From positions 1 to 14,557 of the forward strand of contig JBEKZI010000055.1 of the NCBI GenBank assembly GCA_049510055.1: a stretch of 14,557 nt of DNA. The letters are read 5' to 3'. Below are positions 1-6,269 of this stretch, one piece after another (within the stretch, counting starts at the first letter, position 1; each line of letters opens with the position of its first letter). The translations under genes and the position numbers were made by a program. The DNA comes from JALHTV01 sp049510055. Lineage in GTDB: Bacteria; Planctomycetota; Phycisphaerae; SM23-33. The notes beneath the pieces are model-generated. The model saw only the letters and a list, made by a program, of their open reading frames with translations. It made no database searches and had not been told where the DNA came from.

Positions 1-2
1 CC

Positions 3-251
3 GCCGGCCCGGTGGACTGTGCCATCGCCATCGACCACATGACCCTGGCGGCGGTGGCCGAGGGGTTGGGCACCTGCTGGATAGGACACTTCGAGCAGGA
101 CGCCTGCCGAAAGATTCTCGGCATACCGGACGACGCGCAGATTATCGAGTTGCTGCCCCTGGGCTACCCGGCCGGTGGCGCCGAGCATCCCGGCAGCAAA
201 CCGCGCAAGCCGCTGGAGGAGCTGGTCTGCTGGGATAGGTTTAGGCCGTAG
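3..251 (+). CDS. Nitroreductase family protein, C-terminal part (5' truncated by window edge)
   Basis: Only the last 82 codons are present, because the frame is already open at base 3. Nitroreductase-family enzymes are FMN-dependent and use NAD(P)H to reduce nitro compounds, quinones or similar acceptors in the cytoplasm. The visible part carries the family's C-terminal signature: VDCAIAIDHMTLAA (an interface helix), then GLGTCWIGHF and a later LLPLGYPA segment, which in this family line the FMN pocket. It ends in the typical PRKPLEELV tail. A GTG at 12 is in frame, but homology extends upstream of it, so it is not the start. The stop codon is 20 bases before the next gene, which suggests co-transcription with it. 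The substrate cannot be inferred from this fragment. Confidence 0.85.
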   Translation, partial: AGPVDCAIAIDHMTLAAVAEGLGTCWIGHFEQDACRKILGIPDDAQIIELLPLGYPAGGAEHPGSKPRKPLEELVCWDRFRP

Positions 252-271
252 CGGCCGAAGGGGCCGTGCCT

Positions 272-700
272 ATGGATAGCCGAAGCACCTTTCAGTACGA
301 GATCCTGACGCCGCAGGGCCGGCTCGCCGACGGCACGGCCGTAGGGGCGGTGCTGCCGGCGGTGGACGGCTTGATAGGCATCCTGGCCCGCCGCGCGCCG
401 CTGGTGGCCCAGCTGGCCGCCGGCTGCGTGACCGTGCGCCTGCCAGGGGGCCGGTCGGAGGAGTACTTCGTAGCCGGGGGATTCGCCCATGTCCGTCCGC
501 AGGGGTTGACCGTCCTGGCCGAGCAGGGCGCCCCACGGGAGTCTCTGGACCCCCAAGCCGCCGCGGCCGAGCTGGAGCAGGCCCGCCAGATGCCGGCTGA
601 GACCGCTGATGAGCGTCAGCACCGCCGGGAGGCGATAGCCGCCGCCAAGGCGAAGCTCCGCGCGATCCATAAGCAGGATTCCTCCCGCCGAAGTGTATAA
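272..700 (+). CDS. atpC: F1 ATP synthase epsilon-subunit-like protein
   Basis: The predicted protein has 142 residues, close to the usual 130-140 for the epsilon subunit, which sits on the central stalk of F1 and couples and brakes rotation. The N-terminal beta-sandwich pattern is visible: YEILTPQGRLADG, then AVDGLIGILARRAPLVAQLAAG and EEYFVAGGFAHVRPQGLTVLAE. These match the family's 'TPEG', 'G-x-x-GILPGHAPL' and 'GGF..V....VTVLA' blocks. A charged helical C-terminus follows. The usual HAPL is RAPL here. The ATG at 272 is preferred over an in-frame GTG at 266 because AAGGGG at 258-263 is spaced correctly only for the ATG. The gene follows a nitroreductase rather than atpD, so it lies outside a canonical atp operon in this view. 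Either a split operon or a paralogue is possible. Confidence 0.85.
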   Translation: MDSRSTFQYEILTPQGRLADGTAVGAVLPAVDGLIGILARRAPLVAQLAAGCVTVRLPGGRSEEYFVAGGFAHVRPQGLTVLAEQGAPRESLDPQAAAAELEQARQMPAETADERQHRREAIAAAKAKLRAIHKQDSSRRSV

Positions 701-701
701 T
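696..701 (+). promoter_or_regulatory. Candidate -10 element for the Cys-rich small gene
   Basis: A perfect TATAAT overlaps the stop codon of the epsilon-like gene. It lies about 27 bases before the downstream ATG, which would leave a short leader containing CGGAGG. No good -35 hexamer occurs at 16-18 bases upstream, so this is either a weak promoter or chance. Confidence 0.3.
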
Positions 702-727
702 CGATTGGCACCAACGGAGGCGTGAAG

Positions 728-922
728 ATGGAGTGCAAGAAAACTCAGAATCTGGATCGCTGCAATTGCACCTACGACGACTGTAACCGCAAGGGCGTCT
801 GCTGCGATTGCCTGACCTATCACCTGGCGATGAAGCAATTGCCCGGCTGCTGCTTCCCGGCCGCGGCCGAGGCCACCTACGACCGATCCTTCAAGGCCTT
901 CGCCAAGGCGTGGAAACTGTAA
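728..922 (+). CDS. Small cysteine-rich protein, DUF6485-like
   Basis: This 64-residue protein has nine cysteines (3, 12, 14, 19, 25, 26, 28, 41, 42), arranged as CxC, CC and CxC around KGVCCDCLTYH. A conserved-looking LPGCCFPAAAEATYDRSFKAF tail follows. The pattern resembles the DUF6485 family of small, uncharacterised, probably metal-binding proteins. That assignment is from memory of the family and is unchecked. The ATG at 728 is chosen because CGGAGG at 715-720 is 7 bases upstream; the in-frame GTG at 722 is too close to that site. The protein has no signal peptide or membrane segment. The cysteines could hold zinc or an iron-sulfur cluster, which is inference. It lies 27 bases after the epsilon-like gene. 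Confidence 0.75.
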   Translation: MECKKTQNLDRCNCTYDDCNRKGVCCDCLTYHLAMKQLPGCCFPAAAEATYDRSFKAFAKAWKL

Positions 923-992
923 GCTCGCGCCGCACGGGCGTGCACGGGGCTGTTTTGCGTTGTGGGATTGTTCTACTTGCGAGGGTTTTACC

Positions 993-3380
993 GTGGTAGC
1001 CGAACCGTCCGATTTCCAAGTGCCGCCGCCCAAAGACTGGCAGGTCTTTGAGCGGCATATGCGAGACCTCTTTGAGGCGCATTGGAAGGCCCCCGCCCAG
1101 ATGCATGGGCGCACTGGGCAACCACAGTGTGGGGTGGACATTTATGGTCAGCTGGGGGGCGGCCAAGACTACCACGGCGTGCAGTGTAAGCTCCATGATG
1201 CGGAGGCCAAGCCCGCTGTCATCGCTGAGGAACTCGAGGCGGAAGCTGATAAAGCCACGAAGTTTCATCCAAAACTTATTCACTTTATCTTGGCCACAAC
1301 CGGTCCGCGCGACGTGGTGGTCCAGAATGCTGTTCGCAAGTTGAATGAGCGAGAAAATAAACCCTTCACAGTCGAAGTGGTGTTCTGGGATGACATCCTC
1401 GATTTATACGACAAGCATTTAGATATTTTTTCCCAGCACTACCCTTACTTAGCCGCACCGCGCATGAACCGTTTGCACCAACTTCCTTCACCACCAGCGG
1501 ACTTCGTCGGTCGGGAGGCCGAACTGCAATCGCTATTGGAGGCCATCGAGGGGGGAGTCAACATCTCCGGCCTGCGGGGCATGGGGGGTATCGGCAAGAC
1601 GGCTCTGGCCGAGGTGTTGGCGCACCGTCTTTCCCCTCAGTACGCCGATGGGCAGTTCTTTCTGGACCTGCAGGGCACATCCGACCGCCCGCTCTCGGCG
1701 GCCGATGCGATGGCTCATGTGCTGCGGTCCTTCGATCCGATGGCCAAGCCTCCGGAGGGCGAAGAAGCCCTCGCGGCAGCCTATCGCTCTGCGCTCCATG
1801 AGAAGCGAACAATTCTCCTGATGGACAACGCCCGCGACGCCGCTCAGGTCCGATCTCTGGTCCCACCGCCGGGAAGCATCCTGCTGGTTACCTCACGTTG
1901 GCACTTTGCAGTAGAGGGGTTAAAGCCCCTGGACCTGGGCGTGCTGGGCGAGCAAGAGGCTATCGAACTATTGCTGGGTATCGAGAAGCGAATCGGCGGG
2001 CACGCCCCTGCCCTGGCCGGCTTGTGCGGATACTTACCATTAGCCCTGCGGGCGGCGGGGAGCCTCTTGCAAGTCCAGAGCGACCTGCCGCCTGCTGACT
2101 ATGTCCGGCAACTGGAAGAGCAACACAGCCGTTTGAAAAAGATTGGGAAAGAGGGAGTACCCGTTGGCGTAGAGGCGTGCCTGGACCTTAGTTACCGGCA
2201 CCTGCCGCCCAAGACGGCTGCGGTCTTCAACCGCTTGGCGGTGTTTCCCTCATCCTTCGATGCCCAGGCGGAGGAGGCCGTGTGCGAAGACCCCGGCCAC
2301 TCGCATTTGGGCGAACTCCTCCGCTATAGCCTGGTGGAGTACGATGAGGATTCCAAGCGTTACCGCTTGCATGATTTAGTCCGGTTGTTTGCAGATGCGT
2401 ATCTTACCGATGCAGAGCGAGGGACTGCGAAAAAACGTCACGCTGTCTTCTACCTGGCAGTACTGAGGGCAGCGGAGAAGCTGTACCTCAAAGGCGGAGA
2501 GGCAATCACCCAGGGTCTGGCCTTGTTTGACCACGAGAGGGCGAACATCGAAGCGGGCCAGGCCTGGGCCTGTTCCCAGCCTCCCCGCGTCCAGGACGCA
2601 GTCAACCTATGCAACCAATATGGTGCTGCCGGTGTCTATTGCCTCAACCTACGACAGGATTCGCGGAACGAGCGGATTCCATGGCTGGAGGTGGCCCTGA
2701 CCGCTGCGCGACAGTTGAAGGATCGCAAAACAGAGAGGGTTCATCTGGGCAACCTTGGCATCGCCTACGCCGACTTGGGCGAGGTGCGCAAGGCCGTTGA
2801 GTACTATGAGCCGCACCTTACCATCGCTCGCCAGATTGGTGACCGACGAGGGGAGAGTGCTGATTTAGGCAACCTCGGCAACGCCTACGCTAAGCTGGGG
2901 GAAGTGCACAAGGCCATCGAATATTACAAGCAAGCCCTGACCATCCAGTGCCAGATCGGCGACCAGCGCGGAGAAGGTACTACCTTGGGCAACCTTGGTA
3001 ACGCCTACGCCACCTTGGGCGAGGTACACAAGGCTATCAAATACCATAAGCGGGCTTTGGCCATCGTCTGCCGGATCGGTGACCGGCACGGGGAGAGCGG
3101 TGTCTTGGGTAACCTCGGTACTGTCTACGCCAACTTGGGTGAGAGGCGCAAGGCTACCAAGTACTATGAGCGGGCCCTAACCATCGATCGCGAGATCGGC
3201 GACCGGCGGGGGGAGGGATATGACCTGTACAACCGCAGTTTAACTTGGGACGAACTCGGCGATCGGGAGCGGGCCATCGCGGATGCTCAGGAGGCGCTGA
3301 CCATCTTCGAGCAGATCGAGGATCCTGGCGCCCAGAAGCTCCGCCAGATGCTTGCTCAGTGGCGTGGTCAGCAGTTGTAG
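993..3380 (+). CDS. Mrr-like nuclease / NB-ARC STAND ATPase / TPR protein (candidate bacterial NLR-type defence protein)
   Basis: This 795-residue protein has three parts. Residues about 8-140 form a PD-(D/E)XK restriction-endonuclease-like domain, with GVDIYG (D49) followed by GVQCK (Q64, K66): the D...QxK active site of the Mrr branch. Residues about 165-470 form an NB-ARC STAND core. It has a P-loop GMGGIGKT (196-203), Walker B ILLMDN (274-279), a TSR motif (300-302), a GLPLAL-type motif GYLPLAL (from 346), a winged helix with LSYRHLPPKTAAVFNRLAVFP, and an MHD-like LHD (459-461). Residues about 585-780 are TPRs with a 40-residue period. By analogy with Avs and other STAND immune proteins, ligand sensing by the TPRs would trigger ATP-dependent oligomerisation and DNA cleavage; this role is inferred. 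The core also resembles AfsR/SARP-type NB-ARC proteins, but a nuclease replaces the DNA-binding domain. The GTG at 993 is chosen because GAGGGT (981-986) lies 6 bases upstream. The alternative TTG at 960 has no such site. All catalytic motifs are intact and there are no frameshifts. Confidence 0.9.
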   Translation: MVAEPSDFQVPPPKDWQVFERHMRDLFEAHWKAPAQMHGRTGQPQCGVDIYGQLGGGQDYHGVQCKLHDAEAKPAVIAEELEAEADKATKFHPKLIHFILATTGPRDVVVQNAVRKLNERENKPFTVEVVFWDDILDLYDKHLDIFSQHYPYLAAPRMNRLHQLPSPPADFVGREAELQSLLEAIEGGVNISGLRGMGGIGKTALAEVLAHRLSPQYADGQFFLDLQGTSDRPLSAADAMAHVLRSFDPMAKPPEGEEALAAAYRSALHEKRTILLMDNARDAAQVRSLVPPPGSILLVTSRWHFAVEGLKPLDLGVLGEQEAIELLLGIEKRIGGHAPALAGLCGYLPLALRAAGSLLQVQSDLPPADYVRQLEEQHSRLKKIGKEGVPVGVEACLDLSYRHLPPKTAAVFNRLAVFPSSFDAQAEEAVCEDPGHSHLGELLRYSLVEYDEDSKRYRLHDLVRLFADAYLTDAERGTAKKRHAVFYLAVLRAAEKLYLKGGEAITQGLALFDHERANIEAGQAWACSQPPRVQDAVNLCNQYGAAGVYCLNLRQDSRNERIPWLEVALTAARQLKDRKTERVHLGNLGIAYADLGEVRKAVEYYEPHLTIARQIGDRRGESADLGNLGNAYAKLGEVHKAIEYYKQALTIQCQIGDQRGEGTTLGNLGNAYATLGEVHKAIKYHKRALAIVCRIGDRHGESGVLGNLGTVYANLGERRKATKYYERALTIDREIGDRRGEGYDLYNRSLTWDELGDRERAIADAQEALTIFEQIEDPGAQKLRQMLAQWRGQQL
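2745..3344 (+). repeat. Tandem 120-bp repeats encoding TPR units
   Basis: Four consecutive 120-base units start at 2745, 2865, 2985 and 3105, and a degenerate fifth starts at 3225. Each encodes a 40-residue kinesin-light-chain-type TPR beginning LGNLG.AYA.LGE..KA and ending IGD.RGE. The DNA is clearly similar between units, for example GGCAACCTTGG or GGTAACCTCGG at each start. Differences cluster at a few positions: the residue after YA, the residues around YY, and the last two residues. The units probably arose by recent duplication within the sensor part of the STAND protein. Confidence 0.9.
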
Positions 3381-3381
3381 G

Positions 3382-3420
3382 GCGGGCGAGGCGTACGCCC
3401 CCGTACGGGTGCTTGCCCGC
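3382..3420. terminator. Large hairpin between convergent genes, possible bidirectional terminator
   Basis: GCGGGC (3382-3387) pairs with GCCCGC (3415-3420). Inside it, CGTACG (3392-3397) pairs with CGTACG (3402-3407) around a CCCC loop. The structure starts 1 base after the STAND stop codon and ends 7 bases before the stop of the convergent oxidoreductase gene. No T-tract follows on either strand, so it could also act as an mRNA 3'-end stabiliser. Confidence 0.5.
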
Positions 3421-3427
3421 GGAATCC

Positions 3428-4444
3428 TCAAAGGCGGACGGGGACTTTTTTGCCCTTGTGTGAGCTTTCGACGGCGGCGAAGACCATCGCCAGCGACTTG
3501 ATGTTGTCGTGGCACTCGGTGGCCGGCGGCGGCCCGCCGCGAAGATAGCCTAGCATCTCTACCAGCGCCCCATGCATCTCCTTGGGCGTTTCTGTCGCCG
3601 CCGGTGGCGGGGCAAGGTCCGTCAGCGGCGCCAGGAACTTGTCCGTCGCCTCAGCCACCTGTCCGCGCGGCGGCTGGTCCTGTTCCAGGATCACCGTGCC
3701 GCGGGCGCCCGTCAGCCGCCAGTGGCCGTTCCAGCTCGTGCGGAAACCCTCGGCGCACCAGCTTCCGCGATAGGTGAAGATGACCCCACCGGTCATTTCA
3801 AAGATGCAACTGGCGGCCGCATTGCCGGCGAACCACGAGCCGGCAGGGTTGAACTCCTTGGCGTAAACCGCGACGGGGTCGGCGCCGGTCAGATAGCGGG
3901 CCAGGTCGAAGTGGTGGATGGCCATGTCCAGGATGAGCGGGCTGGGCATCTGGGCGCGAAAGCCGCCGAAGTGCGCTCCGATGTAGAAATCGCAATTGGC
4001 CGCCGTCACCTGGCCGACGGCGCCGGCTGCGAGCATGGCCTTGGCCTGCTGGTGGGCGGGGAACCATCGCCGCGACTGGCTGACCGCGTAGCACCGCCCA
4101 GCCCGGTCCGCCGCGGCGACCATCCGCCGGGCCTGGGGCATGCTCGCGGCCATGGGCTTCTCGCCCAGGACGTGGCAGCCGGCCCGCAAGGCGGTGCAGG
4201 TCACGGTGCAATGGGCCTCCGGCGGCGTCAGGTCCAGCACCAGTTGCGGCTGGGCCTTCCGCATGGCCTTGCGGAGATCGGCAAAGACGGGGCACGCCAG
4301 GCCGTGCTTGGCGATGGCCGCGGCGGCGCGGTCCGGCGCCTGCTCCACCACGCCGACGACGTCCACCTTCTCCTTGACCAGGGCGGAGAACCACGCCCCG
4401 GAGATTCCTCCCGCCCCGACGACTAACACGCGCTCGTTGCCCAC
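3428..4444 (-). CDS. Gfo/Idh/MocA family NAD(P)-dependent oxidoreductase
   Basis: The protein has 338 residues, usual for the family, which oxidises or reduces sugars, inositols and related polyols with NAD(P). The N-terminal Rossmann fold shows VLVVGAGGISG (residues 6-16), and the family hallmark GEKPMA places EKP at 95-97. DMAIHHFD (173-180) supplies the D-x3-H active-site pair (D173, H177). The rest forms the C-terminal alpha/beta dimerisation domain. The start is a GTG at 4442-4444. On the minus strand AAAGGA lies 8 bases upstream. It follows ruvB after 43 bases that contain a GC-rich hairpin, so it may be read through from ruvAB or controlled separately. Its substrate is unknown, and no neighbouring sugar-metabolism gene helps. 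Confidence 0.9.
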   Translation of the reverse strand: MGNERVLVVGAGGISGAWFSALVKEKVDVVGVVEQAPDRAAAAIAKHGLACPVFADLRKAMRKAQPQLVLDLTPPEAHCTVTCTALRAGCHVLGEKPMAASMPQARRMVAAADRAGRCYAVSQSRRWFPAHQQAKAMLAAGAVGQVTAANCDFYIGAHFGGFRAQMPSPLILDMAIHHFDLARYLTGADPVAVYAKEFNPAGSWFAGNAAASCIFEMTGGVIFTYRGSWCAEGFRTSWNGHWRLTGARGTVILEQDQPPRGQVAEATDKFLAPLTDLAPPPAATETPKEMHGALVEMLGYLRGGPPPATECHDNIKSLAMVFAAVESSHKGKKVPVRL

Positions 4445-4464
4445 GGTGGATGTCCTTTCCGGAT

Positions 4465-4482
4465 GCCCCGGTGCGCCGGGGC
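4465..4482 (-). terminator. GC-rich hairpin between ruvB and the oxidoreductase gene
   Basis: GCCCCGG (4465-4471) and CCGGGGC (4476-4482) form a perfect 7-bp stem with a 4-base loop, just after the ruvB stop in the minus direction. No T-run follows, so it is more likely an attenuator or 3'-end stabiliser than a full intrinsic terminator. The Shine-Dalgarno of the next gene lies just beyond it. Confidence 0.35.
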
Positions 4483-4487
4483 GGGAA

Positions 4488-5525
4488 TTATTCCTGCTCG
4501 AACAATTGCGGCGAGGGCGGCGGGGCCAGGTGCGCCAGTCCCAGGTGCTCGTAGGCCTTGATCGTCGCCAGCCGCCCCCGGCGGGTGCGGGCGAGCAGGC
4601 CGGCCTGGAGCAGGAAGGGCTCCACCACGTCCACGAGGGTGTCGGTCTCCTCGCCCAGCGTGGCCGCGACGGCCTCGATGCCCACCGGCCCGCCCTTGTA
4701 CACGTCGATGATCGTCCGCAGGAAGCGGCGGTCCAGCTCGTCCAGCCCGGCCGCGTCGATGCCCTCCAGTTTCAGCGCCGCCTCGACGGCCGCGACGGTC
4801 AGTCGCCCGTCAGCCTTGACCTGCGCGTAGTCGCGGCAGCGGCGGAGCAGGCGGTTGGCGATTCGCGGCGTGCCGCGCGCCCGGCCGGACAGCAGCTCCA
4901 GGGCCGGGGCGTCGGCGGCCATCTTGAGCATCTTGGCCGAGAGTTTCAGCCGCGCCAGCAGGTCCTCGGCCAGCCAGAAGTCCAGATGGTGCGAGATGCC
5001 GAACCGCATTCGCAGCGGCGGGGAAAGCATGCCCGCCCGCGTCGTCGCCCCGATCAGCGTGAAGGGCTTCAGCGGCAGGTTGATCGTGCGGCTGTGCATG
5101 CCGCTGTCGACCACGAAGTCCACCTTGTACTCCTCCATGGCCGGGTAGATGTACTCCTCCACGGGCGGGGAGAGGCGGTGGATCTCGTCGATGAACAGCA
5201 CGTCGCGCGGCTCCAGGTTGGTCAGGATGCCGATGAGGTCGCCCGGTCGCGTCAGGGCCGGGCCGGAGGTCACCTTGATGGTGCTGCCCATCTCGTGGGC
5301 GATGACGTAGGCCAGCGTGGTCTTGCCCAGTCCCGGCGGGCCGTGGAGCAGGACGTGCTCCATCGGCTCGTTGCGGCTGCGGGCGGCGGCGATGGAGATC
5401 CGCAGCTTCTCCAGCACCTCGCTCATGCCGATGCACTCGTCCAACCGGCCCGGCCGAAGCGACGTGTTGAACTGCTCGTCTTCGGGGCTGACGTTCTGGG
5501 CGGAGATGATTTTTTCTCGAGCCAT
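4488..5525 (-). CDS. ruvB: Holliday junction branch migration ATPase RuvB
   Basis: RuvB is the hexameric AAA+ motor that drives branch migration of Holliday junctions together with RuvA. The 345-residue protein has the full set of motifs: Walker A GPPGLGKT (62-69), Walker B FIDEIHR (111-117), sensor 1 GATTRAG (159-165), the arginine-finger segment PLRMRFGI (170-177), and sensor 2 GTPRIANRLLRR (218-229, R221). A C-terminal winged helix ends in RTRRGRLAT. The start ATG lies 6 bases after the ruvA stop. Its GGAGGAG Shine-Dalgarno (5537-5543 on the minus strand) is inside the last codons of ruvA, so translation is probably coupled. No ruvC is present in the window. Confidence 0.98.
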   Translation of the reverse strand: MAREKIISAQNVSPEDEQFNTSLRPGRLDECIGMSEVLEKLRISIAAARSRNEPMEHVLLHGPPGLGKTTLAYVIAHEMGSTIKVTSGPALTRPGDLIGILTNLEPRDVLFIDEIHRLSPPVEEYIYPAMEEYKVDFVVDSGMHSRTINLPLKPFTLIGATTRAGMLSPPLRMRFGISHHLDFWLAEDLLARLKLSAKMLKMAADAPALELLSGRARGTPRIANRLLRRCRDYAQVKADGRLTVAAVEAALKLEGIDAAGLDELDRRFLRTIIDVYKGGPVGIEAVAATLGEETDTLVDVVEPFLLQAGLLARTRRGRLATIKAYEHLGLAHLAPPPSPQLFEQE

Positions 5526-5531
5526 GCGGCG

Positions 5532-6152
5532 CTAGGCTCCTCCGGCCTTCAGCCGGTACACATGCTGAATGATTGTTTCGGTGCCAGCCACGGGCTCGAC
5601 GGCCAGGACACGCTCGATGAGTGCAGCCGCGTCGGCCCGTCGCTCGCCCAATTGCACCAGCACCGAAAGGGCCTCGACCGCAGCCGCCGGCAGGGCCGCC
5701 GCGGCGGCGACGGCGGCCGGACCTGCGAATTCCTCCACCTTGCCGTGCAGCTCGGCCACGATCTGCTCGGCCATGCGCCGGCCGATCTCCGGCAGGGCGA
5801 CCAGGAACTGGACGTCCTTGGCCTGGATGGCCGCGGCCACCTCCGCCACCGGCCGAACCAGCGCCCGCAACGCCTTGCGAACGCCGATGCCCTTGACCGT
5901 CGTGAAGATGCGGAAGAATTGCCGGTCGGTCTCGGCCTGGAAGCCCACCAGCCGCGGGGTCTGTACGCCGTGGGCCGGGTTGCCCTCGACGTAGTGGATG
6001 GTGTGCAGGACCACGTCCTGGCTGACGCGGCGGGCCAGGCGCTCGGCGTCAAAGGCGGGGATGAGCACCTCGTACCACAGGCCGTTGCCGGCGTCGACCA
6101 GGGCCGACCCGGCCGAAACCTGCTCCAAACGCCCTGTGAGCTTGGCAATCAT
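5532..6152 (-). CDS. ruvA: Holliday junction DNA-binding protein RuvA
   Basis: RuvA binds four-way junctions as a tetramer and loads RuvB. The 206-residue product has the N-terminal OB fold (MIAKLTGRLEQV through VEGNPAHGVQTPRLVGF). Two helix-hairpin-helix motifs follow: TVKGIGVRKAL at about 84-94, and LPEIGRRMAEQIVAEL at about 119-134. After an Ala-rich linker comes the small C-terminal domain III (ALSVLVQLGERRADAAALIERVL), which contacts RuvB. The second HhH has LPEIG and RR where LPGIG and KT are common. The ATG start has only a weak upstream GGATGG. A promoter lies in the gap to ligA, so ruvAB can be transcribed independently of ligA. Confidence 0.97.
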   Translation of the reverse strand: MIAKLTGRLEQVSAGSALVDAGNGLWYEVLIPAFDAERLARRVSQDVVLHTIHYVEGNPAHGVQTPRLVGFQAETDRQFFRIFTTVKGIGVRKALRALVRPVAEVAAAIQAKDVQFLVALPEIGRRMAEQIVAELHGKVEEFAGPAAVAAAAALPAAAVEALSVLVQLGERRADAAALIERVLAVEPVAGTETIIQHVYRLKAGGA

Positions 6153-6201
6153 GAGTGCGGTTGTACCATCCTTGCCGCCGCAAACCGAAAGAACAATTCA
6201 G

Positions 6202-6213
6202 CTTCTAAAGAAG
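6202..6213. promoter_or_regulatory. Dyad at the predicted ruvAB transcription start, possible operator
   Basis: CTTCT-AA-AGAAG is an inverted repeat with 5-bp arms. It begins 2 bases downstream of the ruvAB -10 element on the minus strand, so it would span the start site, which is a normal repressor position. It matches neither the CTGT-N8-ACAG nor the GAAC-N4-GTTC LexA box. An operator role is inferred from position only. Confidence 0.3.
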
Positions 6214-6215
6214 GG

Positions 6216-6245
6216 ATTATAGCGACGGCCCCGCAAGGCCGACAA
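6216..6245 (-). promoter_or_regulatory. Promoter for ruvAB
   Basis: On the minus strand a perfect TATAAT (6221-6216) is preceded by TTGTCG (6245-6240) with an 18-base spacer. TTGTCG matches the sigma-70 -35 consensus at four of six bases. It lies in the 117-base gap between ligA and ruvA and predicts a leader of about 55-60 bases. A 5-bp GGCC-type hairpin falls in the spacer. Confidence 0.55.
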
Positions 6246-6269
6246 CAAGGCATTCACGCTGACGGGGAT

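Noticed and set aside
932..954. GCAC-GGGC-GTGC mini hairpin followed by TGTTTT, a possible terminator after the Cys-rich gene
   Set aside because: The stem is only 4 bp and the T-run is offset and interrupted. Too weak to call.
960..992. Upstream TTG start for the STAND protein
   Set aside because: It would add 11 residues without a ribosome-binding site, whereas GTG at 993 has GAGGGT at good spacing.
164..1141. 325-codon minus-strand frame across the epsilon-like and Cys-rich genes
   Set aside because: It overlaps three better-supported plus-strand genes and shows no domain.
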